A stretch of DNA of 23,350 nucleotides from Thermoplasmata archaeon. Lineage in GTDB: Archaea; Thermoplasmatota; Thermoplasmata; Thermoplasmatales; Thermoplasmataceae. Both the position numbers and the translations under genes were made by a program. The notes under the pieces were generated by a model. The model ran no database searches. It had not been told where the DNA came from and saw nothing but the letters and a program-made list of their open reading frames with translations. Below are positions 8,909 to 16,057 of the stretch, in pieces (position 1 is the first letter of the stretch; each line of letters begins with the position of its first letter). Location of the stretch: positions 1 through 23,350 of the forward strand of contig JAKAAI010000022.1 in the NCBI GenBank assembly GCA_021797055.1, given 5' to 3'.

Positions 8909-11851
8909 TTAAGATTTTTTCCTCCTGCTTCTTACAACGACCGCAGCAGCTGCTATTACTATTACAGCCACAACCACGCCTATAATGACGTAGTCAAGGT
9001 AGTTTGTAGTTGTTACAGGTTTCACAACAGGCGCTACTAAGGTTATGTTATCTCCAAAGATTGTCGCATTGTTAGATGTTGCACTTACTGTTATACCGGA
9101 TAGATCCTGGGTCAGCAATGAAGAACTGATGTTCCCTGTTGCCTTGAAAGTAAAGACAGCTACTCCAGCCGAATTAGTAGTAAGGGTTAGTGGTGAAACA
9201 GCCGTCATGTTAACAGGGTTTGATAGTGTTATTGTTAGAGTTGCTCCAGCATATGGCGGATCAGAGGTTCCATTTACAGAGTCGACGGTAAAAGTTATTG
9301 TGCCAGTCTGCCCAGTTGTATATGATTTAGCATTCACTGAATAAGAGATATGAAGGGCAACACCATTTACAAGAAGTATATTCACTGAAGATATTCCAGC
9401 GCCTGTTTCAGGTGCATTGGGTTGAACTGCTGCAGCGGTTATAGTTACCGTTTGGTTGTTAGCGGTTACGACAGCTCCAGTGGCGTTACAGCTCTTCATA
9501 TCCTCAGCAAGGTATGAAGCGATATAGTATTCCCAGGTAGCCTGTCCCTTGGAGTTAGCGACGAGGTTATTCGAGGTGACATTTATTATACCTCCATATG
9601 GGGCCGAGAAACCGATGGTCAGATCAGCACCGGCTACTGTTCTTGTGCCATTCCAGACTGTAAATGTAACATTACCATATGTTCCAGCAGTGAATGTAGA
9701 GCCGGAGTCAAGTACTTCAGTTACTGATAGATTGTATTTAGGTACTACCACTGAGGAAGTATGGGTATGTATGGAAAAGAACTGCCAGTACCAGTAGATA
9801 TAAAGTGCATTAGTCTCAGTTAAGGAGTAATTAGTAAAGGTAGAAGTCTGCAGTGGAACAAGATCTGTCCCGTACCCTATGTTTATCATGAAAGCTTCAT
9901 CTATCATAAGAGACTGGAGGTATTTTATATCATGCTGTGCGACTGAGAACGTGTCTGTGTTTGCAGCCTGTGACGATAGGTTGTCAAAGAGATTCTGAAC
10001 CTGTGTTCCGGTCAAGGTCTGTCCATTGACGGTCAGAGACGAGAACGGACCAACATACTCGTTTGTTGGTATTCCATAAGCAGGATTGACGAACTCCTGG
10101 CAACCAAGTGCAGGATCTGTGGAAGCAGTGGATATTCCCAAAACTGCCATTTCATATCCATTGGTTGCACCGTTGGATGAAATTGTACTGTCAATATTTG
10201 CTATCAAAGTTGTAAAAGCCTCTTCCTTGATTATTGCTTTTACTCCAAGCAGGTTCCAGTCCTGGATTGCAGCTTCTATATCCTCTATGTTGTTAGGAGC
10301 GACTGCACCGACAGTCGTCTGTATGACTATACAGACCTGTGTCCCATTATACAGCAATCCATGGGATGTATTGGTCATTCCAGGGATCGAATCTATCAGC
10401 TGAGCAGCCTTAGCTAGATCAAATGTGTATTCAGGTGCTGAAGCATTCACGAACAGTGTGTTTGAAGGATTAATTGGGTTGGATGACAAATATCCATATC
10501 CGTCAGCGATCACACTTGCCATATATGATGTAGGGGTTGCATAGTTAAGTCCCTGCCTGAAAGCTGTTATATTCATAGGAGCATCGTTAGTATTTATCCT
10601 GAAATACCCATATGCGCTGGATAGCTTTTTGTAGATGACTGAGCCGGGAGTAGTGGAGACCTGTGGAAGGAAGCTTGGATCCGGTGCGAGGGATGTAGTA
10701 TCGACCTGTCCCTTTTCATATGCACCTATTAATCCGGATTCCGATGAATAGAACGGCATTGCTATTTCATAGAATTTAGGCGTGTACTGCCTGAGTCCAC
10801 TTGATGCATTTGCATACTGCACGAAATAGTGCGGGTTAGCATAGAATTTCTCGCACTGAGACGGTATGATTTCTCCATTTGGTATTCCGTAATTGTTTGT
10901 TACCATGAATGGTCCAGTACCAACCAGTCCGGGTACCGCACCAGTTGAGACACTCCATCCAAGATTCCAAGAATAATACCCCTCAGTCTGGTTAACAACT
11001 GTTGTGTTTGTTGTGCAGTTCCATAGGCCAACGTCATTGAAATTATGGTATCTCCAGATATGATATGGAAGGATATCATTTGTCAATGAATCTGGCAATA
11101 TCAGGAGTGTTTGCTTTGTGACAAAGACCTTCACTGAAAGGTTACCGTTGGGTATGACATTGACAACATTTGCCCATATGCCAAAACCAGCCTCCATTCT
11201 CCAAGAACAAACAACATCTGCTGATTGCAGATAATATGTTAGCATCTTAGTCGGTTTGTAGGATTTGAATGTGTGGGTTGTCAGATTGCTGGCAACATAG
11301 TAAGATGTTACATTTGAAAACATGTATGACTGGGTTGCATTTGCAGCGGTCCAGTCAGTCCACTGGACATTTGGCCTTAAGTTTATGGTATAAACATACG
11401 AATAATTTTCAGTTGAATTTGTTACCACATCAAAAGTTGTGTTGTTTGAAGTAACATGCGCAACCGTATAATTAGTTGCAAGCCATGGGATAGTCGTGCC
11501 GTTTGGCAGATCGGTGAACATCGAATCGTAAATTTCATCGATTGCATAAACATCGCAGTAGGTATTCGCTGGGAAATAGTTCAGCGTGTTTACATTACAG
11601 TCGATACCCATATAGAAAGTACCATTGGTATATCCCGGTTCATGGTACGTATTTGTTGGGTACGTCCAATTAGCCGTACTTGTCGTAAACGACCTAGCTG
11701 ACGAAGCGCCGTTAACTGTCGACGCCAAGCTATTACTATAGCTATTCACATTGCTACTAGATACATTCCCTGCTCCACTGACCAAGGCAAACGCGGTGCC
11801 CATCATCAGTACAGACAGGAAAATAGATATCACTATTTTTCTGTGATCCAT
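8909..11851 (-). CDS. dppA: Peptide-binding protein (SBP family 5) with tandem Ig-like repeats and C-terminal anchor
   Basis: Extracellular solute-binding protein of the peptide importer, 980 residues against about 500-550 for bacterial DppA. Residues 1-28 form a signal peptide (DHRK then a hydrophobic stretch). Family-5 binding protein sequence runs to about residue 690 (for example VVCSWRMEAG and LNYATPTSYM). Two related Ig-like units follow, about 705-800 and 840-945: they share the pattern T-x-G-x-x-G-x-(V/I)-TFTV, then AGA-x-LTI-x-x-S-x-P and a later NS-x-G-x-A. A membrane helix (about 955-972) and a basic tail (RSRRKKS) anchor the protein to the cell. I count about 34 N-x-S/T sequons, consistent with a heavily glycosylated surface protein. 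It is the first gene of the operon, with its own promoter. The ligand is inferred from family and neighbours. Confidence 0.93.
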   Translation of the reverse strand: MDHRKIVISIFLSVLMMGTAFALVSGAGNVSSSNVNSYSNSLASTVNGASSARSFTTSTANWTYPTNTYHEPGYTNGTFYMGIDCNVNTLNYFPANTYCDVYAIDEIYDSMFTDLPNGTTIPWLATNYTVAHVTSNNTTFDVVTNSTENYSYVYTINLRPNVQWTDWTAANATQSYMFSNVTSYYVASNLTTHTFKSYKPTKMLTYYLQSADVVCSWRMEAGFGIWANVVNVIPNGNLSVKVFVTKQTLLILPDSLTNDILPYHIWRYHNFNDVGLWNCTTNTTVVNQTEGYYSWNLGWSVSTGAVPGLVGTGPFMVTNNYGIPNGEIIPSQCEKFYANPHYFVQYANASSGLRQYTPKFYEIAMPFYSSESGLIGAYEKGQVDTTSLAPDPSFLPQVSTTPGSVIYKKLSSAYGYFRINTNDAPMNITAFRQGLNYATPTSYMASVIADGYGYLSSNPINPSNTLFVNASAPEYTFDLAKAAQLIDSIPGMTNTSHGLLYNGTQVCIVIQTTVGAVAPNNIEDIEAAIQDWNLLGVKAIIKEEAFTTLIANIDSTISSNGATNGYEMAVLGISTASTDPALGCQEFVNPAYGIPTNEYVGPFSSLTVNGQTLTGTQVQNLFDNLSSQAANTDTFSVAQHDIKYLQSLMIDEAFMINIGYGTDLVPLQTSTFTNYSLTETNALYIYWYWQFFSIHTHTSSVVVPKYNLSVTEVLDSGSTFTAGTYGNVTFTVWNGTRTVAGADLTIGFSAPYGGIINVTSNNLVANSKGQATWEYYIASYLAEDMKSCNATGAVVTANNQTVTITAAAVQPNAPETGAGISSVNILLVNGVALHISYSVNAKSYTTGQTGTITFTVDSVNGTSDPPYAGATLTITLSNPVNMTAVSPLTLTTNSAGVAVFTFKATGNISSSLLTQDLSGITVSATSNNATIFGDNITLVAPVVKPVTTTNYLDYVIIGVVVAVIVIAAAAVVVRSRRKKS

Positions 11852-11873
11852 GACAACTGCATACTAATTAATG

Positions 11874-11885
11874 TTTATAAATATT
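11874..11885 (-). promoter_or_regulatory. TATA-like box for dppA operon
   Basis: The minus strand reads ATATTTATAAAC, centred about 28 bases before the dppA ATG at 11851. Transcription would begin at or only a few bases before the start codon, fitting a leaderless mRNA. Confidence 0.6.
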
Positions 11886-12152
11886 TCTAACGTCCGAAAT
11901 CTGATTGAAGTAATAATGTTACGTGATCTTTAATCATGACTAGAAACATAGAATCATCGCTAATAAGTTAATCTGTGATCGATTATTCGTCACCTGAAAG
12001 ATCGCGAAATCTTGGCCCATAATTTATGACTGATTCCATTAATAATTTCTCAATTCGAATTCCCTGAAAGGTTTATTGGGTAATAAATCGAGACCTAAAA
12101 TTCTCTCGCTTTAGCCAAACTTATTTCTTTAATATTGATAGATTGGAGGTAA

Positions 12153-12165
12153 AGTATAAAATAAA
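12153..12165 (+). promoter_or_regulatory. TATA-like box for 86-residue membrane gene
   Basis: AGTATAAAATAAA on the plus strand is centred about 28 bases before the ATG at 12187. The spacing supports both that this small frame is a real gene and that its mRNA is leaderless. Confidence 0.55.
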
Positions 12166-12186
12166 CGTTTCCTTTTAGGTTCAGAG

Positions 12187-12447
12187 ATGAAATTATCTGC
12201 ATTCAAGAAAGAAATTTTCTGGATTATCGTTAATTTTGCTGAAATAATATTGTTTCTTCTTCTTTATGAATACTTATATAACAGTATAACCGGGAAAGAA
12301 CTGACTGCGTTTGGCTCAACCATTCAATGGGCCACATCAATCACCTACCTCATCTTTATTTTCTCAATTGTTGCAATACTTGTTCAGGGAGTAATCTTTG
12401 CCCTGAAAATTATATCCGTTGTTCTCAAACTAGACCAGGCCAGCTAA
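12187..12447 (+). CDS. Small two-helix membrane protein, unknown function
   Basis: 86 residues, not recognised. A lysine-containing N-terminus (KLSAFKKE) leads into a hydrophobic segment (about 11-31, with Glu19 and Glu28), a polar loop (32-49, NSITGKELTAFGST) and a second long hydrophobic segment (about 50-80), ending in KLDQAS. The inside-positive charge pattern suggests both termini are cytoplasmic. It is divergent from the peptide transporter operon and has its own well-placed TATA-like box, which is the best evidence that it is a gene. No SD sequence is evident. It could be a small accessory protein of the neighbouring transporter, but nothing in its sequence shows this. Confidence 0.6.
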   Translation: MKLSAFKKEIFWIIVNFAEIILFLLLYEYLYNSITGKELTAFGSTIQWATSITYLIFIFSIVAILVQGVIFALKIISVVLKLDQAS

Positions 12448-12622
12448 TTCAACGGGCGAGAATATTTTGAAGTCTACTGGCTGATCTCCGGCCAATTATT
12501 TTGTTAATAGCACTCTCAGTGTATCGCTAATATTTTACATATGGTATGGGCAATCTTATTCAATCATATTGTAGGCGATAATTAAATTTCTTCGATTACT
12601 GCATGAATAAAAAAAAACAAAT

Positions 12623-14008
12623 TCATACGACGGGCTTCCTGAAATCAAGATCATGTTGCATTCTATTTATGTTCACAAGAGTTGCCTCGTCGGTCTCGAA
12701 GCGAAAACCAGATTTTGAATATATAACAAGGATATCCTTTCTGTCATTTTTTTTCCATGGAAAATCTGAAGTCTTTCGAATCAGCGAAGTTAGATCATCT
12801 CTTTCAACAGGCTTATCTGACCAGACTGCTGACATAAAATAAACCTTTGAATCCTCGTTGCTGACCGCAACACCATCTATTTCGATGCCCCTGTTCCACC
12901 ATTGGCCGATAATTGTTTTATGGTTGTAATTTACACCTGATATCATCGATAGGTGTTGCAGGGCAATTTCAGAGAATACCGGGGCAACAAAATCATTTAA
13001 TCCCAACATGATGGAAGATACTGTAGTTTCGTAGTTTCCGAGCAGTAGATCGTTCCTGTATTGTGAAACGAATTTGAACCAGAACCTGTTGAAATTATCT
13101 TCTATGAAATATTTGAAATTTCTTCCATGCACAGAATCAAGTACCGGTCTCTTCTTTTCGATCAGACCATTGGGATACAATACCTTCGATATTATATTCG
13201 ATACCTCTTCCCTTTCTCCACCCATGGATTTTGCGATTTCCTCGGCTGTAAATATTCCCTTTGATATCATTTCCAGAATGGATTTAGCTTTGTTCATATA
13301 TTTACCCATGTCGCTTATCCTTTTCAGTGGCAGGTCAAAGAGATAGCCCCATGGCTGCAGCGTCTCACTTTTAATTCTATCCATCAGGGATCCTTCCCCA
13401 GAAATTCTCGATAATGTTAGTGGATATTTTCCAAACACGGCGTAGGTTGCAACAGCATCTTTTGGAAGAAAACCTGCCATTAAGGGAAGGCTGTCTTTGT
13501 ACTGGATATAGCTTAGATTGATGACCAGGTCTGGAAGAACACTATCAGGCTTATCCCTTCTTGAAATCGAATCAAAAACGCTTGAGATGGGCGAGATGAG
13601 CACTATCATAAGATTAGCCGATACATTCAGCCCAAGCCACCACATCCTGAAGTCATGTATAAATGAAGGCTCAAATCTCTGTACAAAATCGAATTCATCT
13701 ATAACAACAAGAAGCCTGCTTAAAACTGCCATCTCCTGGAAGACAAGAAATAGATCCCTTGGGGTTTCAGGTTCCTGGCGGTTAATATTACTGTCATATC
13801 TTTTAACCTGGATCCACAAATTATGGACCAGGTCTCTCTGGTTATATCCAGTAGGCACCAGGTAGATATATCTCGTTTGTGGTATAATCTGTTTAAGGAG
13901 TTCAGTTTTTCCAGAACCATGCGGACCGAAAACTATTACCAGTTGTTTGTCGCCCCTTGCATAAATCTGCTTTAACCTGGAAATCTCATTTAATCTGTTC
14001 AGGAACAT
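12623..14008 (-). CDS. Archaeal ATPase_2 / DUF234 family protein
   Basis: 461 residues from the chosen ATG. P-loop STAND-like archaeal ATPase: family N-terminus FLNRLNEISRL, Walker A GPHGSGKT at 28-35, Walker B LLVVIDEFD near 100. After the ATPase come a winged-helix segment (TAEEIAKSMGGEREEV) and the DUF234 C-terminal region (FIEDNFNRFWFKFVSQYRND, then IGQWWNRGIEIDG). DUF234 usually contains a PD-(D/E)xK nuclease-like core with EID followed by G-E-C/V-K-W. Here EID (376-378) is kept, but the second motif reads MSAVW, so the Glu and Lys are Ser393 and Val395. A catalytic nuclease function is therefore doubtful. The frame extends to an ATG at 14041, but that ATG lies inside a TATA-like sequence and the family N-terminus begins at 14008. 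It is a single gene; cellular role of the family is unsettled. Confidence 0.87.
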   Translation of the reverse strand: MFLNRLNEISRLKQIYARGDKQLVIVFGPHGSGKTELLKQIIPQTRYIYLVPTGYNQRDLVHNLWIQVKRYDSNINRQEPETPRDLFLVFQEMAVLSRLLVVIDEFDFVQRFEPSFIHDFRMWWLGLNVSANLMIVLISPISSVFDSISRRDKPDSVLPDLVINLSYIQYKDSLPLMAGFLPKDAVATYAVFGKYPLTLSRISGEGSLMDRIKSETLQPWGYLFDLPLKRISDMGKYMNKAKSILEMISKGIFTAEEIAKSMGGEREEVSNIISKVLYPNGLIEKKRPVLDSVHGRNFKYFIEDNFNRFWFKFVSQYRNDLLLGNYETTVSSIMLGLNDFVAPVFSEIALQHLSMISGVNYNHKTIIGQWWNRGIEIDGVAVSNEDSKVYFMSAVWSDKPVERDDLTSLIRKTSDFPWKKNDRKDILVIYSKSGFRFETDEATLVNINRMQHDLDFRKPVV

Positions 14009-14041
14009 CTGATAATATACAATGCGCAAAGAGAATATCAT

Positions 14042-14270
14042 ACTTTCGATGAATCCCGGCTTTCGAAAAATTTCAAATGCCAGATGAGAAAAAGATAATT
14101 TCGAAACTGTAACCTATTGGAATTTTGTATAATATTCGTGGAAAAAATGAAAAAGTATGTTAAGACTATTTTTTAAAATTTCTGTTCAAAATAAAGCATT
14201 TTGACTGCATTTTGAATCTCCGAATGAGCATTAATAGAAGTCAAATCTTGCGACGAATAAGTCGGTGGAA
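14042..14270. other. Intergenic region with no recognised gene
   Basis: 229 AT-rich bases between the ATPase gene and the end of the ComA-wHTH gene, both on the minus strand. A short inverted repeat CGAC-N6-GTCG lies just past the ComA-wHTH stop (about 14250-14263), followed on the minus strand by T-richer sequence; it may help termination. Upstream of the ATPase there is a weak TATA-like AAAGTATGATAT near 14038. Nothing else was seen. Confidence 0.4.
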
Positions 14271-15236
14271 TTATTTTACTGAGTATACCTTCCTTCTCAT
14301 ATCGTGCAGATCCGGCCTCTCATGGATCCTACCGTCAGCAATCAGGTTACCAATCGCATTCTGGACAGTCCGTCTTGACAAGCCCGTAATACCTGCTATC
14401 CTCCCCTGATCCATAGGCCCGTTTTGCTGTAAAAGAAAAAGTATAAATTTTGATGCGGGTCCTCCAGTAGTTTCGTCTGAGCCAGTGCTGATACCGAATG
14501 TATCACCGCGAAGACCAAGCCTCTGACTTGCCAGGGCAAATGCGCTTGACATAGATACATTCCCAAGGTTTATTTTTGCACCAAGACGGATCACAAGTTC
14601 AGCCTGTTGCACTTCATCAGGAGCCTCAAACATCACTTCAGAAAGATCAATATTCCTTAATATTTCCTCAACCCAGTCCCATTTTATGTTTCCATTCATG
14701 TCATAGATCTCGACTCCTCTCCCGGTTTCTCTACCCTCTATTATAATAACATTCGGATCAAGATCTTTTGCTGCCTGTATCCTTTCAACTGTTTCGTCCA
14801 AAGATAACTGGTTTTTAGTATTCTTGCGACCAACTTCCACAACAAGGTGCATATCACTTGATCTTGCGAAGTCACGTATTTCTGATTTAGTTCCAAGTGG
14901 CAAATCGAGAACCCCCTCACTCATTTCTATTGTATCGAAGCCAGCTTCCCTTATCTTATGAAGTGCCTCTTTTAACCTTCCTTTTGAGAAAGCTATTTCC
15001 AGCAGGGTACCACCGTTACTCACAGCAAAACCTGATTGTTTATAATCAGAAATCCTCCGACCAAGGAACTTTTCGTCGCAAAGTAGAGACAGACCCCAGC
15101 CTATTTTGACGGTAGTAACAAATTTATTGCTCAGGTTCAGCAGTGTCGATGGGTCAGTGCCCATTCTATCCATAATCATTGTCTTTCCAATTTCCGTCTT
15201 TGCGAGCTCTCCAACCTTCTCCAGGAAAAAACTCAT
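14271..15236 (-). CDS. comA: Phosphosulfolactate synthase (ComA) fused to a winged-helix domain
   Basis: ComA adds sulfite to phosphoenolpyruvate to give (2R)-phospho-3-sulfolactate, the first step of coenzyme M or sulfolactate synthesis. About residues 1-247 match the TIM-barrel family: KIGWG, SNGGTLLEIA(F)SKG, EMSEG, EVGRKNTKNQLS, IIIEGRETGRG, FEAPDEVQQ and the terminal GLRGDTFGI motif. The Lys in EVGxK and the EGRExG loop, key parts of the active site in the methanogen enzyme, are present. Methanogen ComA ends near 251 residues; this protein has 321, with about 70 extra residues forming a likely winged helix (KFILFLLQQNGPMDQG, ITGLSRRTVQNAIGNLIADG). The start at 15236 was chosen because it matches the family N-terminus and lies 26 bases after a TATA-like box; the frame extends upstream to 15305. 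Divergent from the APS reductase gene. The domain fusion suggests a self-regulating enzyme (inference). Confidence 0.9.
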   Translation of the reverse strand: MSFFLEKVGELAKTEIGKTMIMDRMGTDPSTLLNLSNKFVTTVKIGWGLSLLCDEKFLGRRISDYKQSGFAVSNGGTLLEIAFSKGRLKEALHKIREAGFDTIEMSEGVLDLPLGTKSEIRDFARSSDMHLVVEVGRKNTKNQLSLDETVERIQAAKDLDPNVIIIEGRETGRGVEIYDMNGNIKWDWVEEILRNIDLSEVMFEAPDEVQQAELVIRLGAKINLGNVSMSSAFALASQRLGLRGDTFGISTGSDETTGGPASKFILFLLQQNGPMDQGRIAGITGLSRRTVQNAIGNLIADGRIHERPDLHDMRRKVYSVK

Positions 15237-15256
15237 GACATCGATACTGTAAACTA

Positions 15257-15268
15257 ATATACATACAT
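15257..15268 (-). promoter_or_regulatory. TATA-like box for comA-wHTH gene
   Basis: The minus strand reads ATGTATGTATAT, centred about 26 bases before the ATG at 15236 and used to select that start over the longer frame. It overlaps the inverted repeat ACATA-CAT-TATGT at 15261-15273. Confidence 0.5.
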
Positions 15269-15324
15269 TATGTCTATTAATCAACTTCTTGCACATATAC
15301 TGCATATAATTTGCCTAATATGTG
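15261..15324. promoter_or_regulatory. Two inverted repeats sharing the half-site ACATA, candidate operator
   Basis: In the divergent comA/cysH promoter region, ACATA-CAT-TATGT (15261-15273) is a perfect 5-base inverted repeat. A second, perfect 7-base pair of arms, CACATAT (15292-15298) and ATATGTG (15318-15324), contains the same half-site. Four copies in correct opposite orientations next to a gene encoding a winged-helix domain suggest an operator. In AT-rich DNA such short arms can occur by chance. Confidence 0.35.
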
Positions 15325-15344
15325 TCTTTGATAAACTAAAGATG

Positions 15345-15357
15345 CATGTTATTTATC
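15345..15357 (+). promoter_or_regulatory. TATA-like box for cysH-sat operon
   Basis: GCATGTTATTTATC on the plus strand is centred about 23 bases before the ATG at 15375. A weak GGCAGG lies between it and the ATG. It would drive both sulfur genes. Confidence 0.45.
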
Positions 15358-15374
15358 AGGGATAAGGCAGGAAT

Positions 15375-16055
15375 ATGATAGACGAAAAAACGGCACAGCT
15401 GGAAGAGTTATTAAGAGAAGTAAAGGATTCATACGGTAACAGACTGGTGCAGGTAAGCAGCTTTGGTGCTGAGGACATGGTGATCTCTCATGCGGCCTTG
15501 ATTAACTCGATCCAGATTCCAATAATATCCATGGATACTGGAAGGTTGCATGAGGAGACGCACAATTTTATACAGCGTGTTGGATCCATTTATGGACTAA
15601 AAGCCAGGATAGTCTTCCCCGATTCTCAGGAACTGGAAAAATTGATGTTCAACAAGGGAACCAACTCCTTCTATTCTTCAGTGGAGAACCGGGAAGAATG
15701 CTGCATAATAAGAAAAGTCCATCCATTAAACAGGTCACTTGCGGGATATGACGCATGGATTTCAGGCATAAGGGCAGACCAGACAGTTAACCGGAAGAAT
15801 TCGTCGTTAATTGAGAAGAATTTTGACTCTAGTGGCAGAACAAAGATCAATCCCCTGCTATCGTGGTCCAGATCTGATGTATGGGAGTACATAGAAAAAA
15901 ACAAAGTGATTTATAACGAACTGTATGACAGGGGATTTGCCAGCATTGGATGTTCACCATGCACAAGGCCTGTTAAAGAAGGCGAATCCGAAAGGGATGG
16001 AAGATGGTGGTGGGAAAACGGCCAGAAAGAATGCGGTATCAATGTGAGGAAATAA
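15375..16055 (+). CDS. cysH: APS reductase, iron-sulfur type (CysH family)
   Basis: Reduces adenylylsulfate (APS) to sulfite and AMP in the cytoplasm using a thioredoxin-like donor. 226 residues. The family nucleotide-binding motif SSFGAEDMV is at 28-36 and SMDTGRLHEET follows. Cys109-Cys110 (EECC) and Cys193-x-x-Cys196 (GCSPC) form the CC...CxxC set that holds a [4Fe-4S] cluster in APS reductases; PAPS-specific enzymes lack it. Cys220 in KECGI is the catalytic cysteine. Spacings (83 between the pairs, 24 to the catalytic Cys) are close to those I recall for the Pseudomonas enzyme (88 and 25). The lack of an APS kinase gene nearby agrees with direct APS use. Followed after 2 bases by sat. Confidence 0.94.
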   Translation: MIDEKTAQLEELLREVKDSYGNRLVQVSSFGAEDMVISHAALINSIQIPIISMDTGRLHEETHNFIQRVGSIYGLKARIVFPDSQELEKLMFNKGTNSFYSSVENREECCIIRKVHPLNRSLAGYDAWISGIRADQTVNRKNSSLIEKNFDSSGRTKINPLLSWSRSDVWEYIEKNKVIYNELYDRGFASIGCSPCTRPVKEGESERDGRWWWENGQKECGINVRK

Positions 16056-16057
16056 GA

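Larger units (their letters stand above)
11852..12186. other. Divergent intergenic region, dppA / small membrane gene
   Basis: 335 AT-rich bases between two divergent genes. It holds a TATA-like box at each end, facing outward. A short inverted repeat AAGAT-N6-ATCTT occurs at about 11999-12014, and an imperfect GTGA...TCAC element lies just before it (about 11974-11992). No open frame of useful length or RNA gene was seen. Confidence 0.55.

Noticed and set aside
11852..12186. Possible C/D box guide RNA (CTGA near 12063 with a weak C-box-like sequence)
   Set aside because: No proper RTGATGA box at the right spacing and no second pair of boxes.
12603..12842. Plus-strand frame of 79 codons
   Set aside because: Antisense to the conserved C-terminal domain of the ATPase_2/DUF234 gene; no promoter or family support.
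12623..14008. Defence system or mobile element around the P-loop ATPase
   Set aside because: No partner nuclease, toxin, reverse transcriptase, integrase or repeats nearby; flanking genes are metabolic and the family is common in archaeal chromosomes.
14008..14041. Longer start for the ATPase_2/DUF234 gene
   Set aside because: The 11 extra residues are not part of the family N-terminus, and the first ATG lies within a TATA-like sequence for the shorter form.
15237..15305. Longer start for the comA-wHTH gene
   Set aside because: The 23 extra residues cross the TATA-like box and the inverted repeat; the ATG at 15236 is at leaderless distance.
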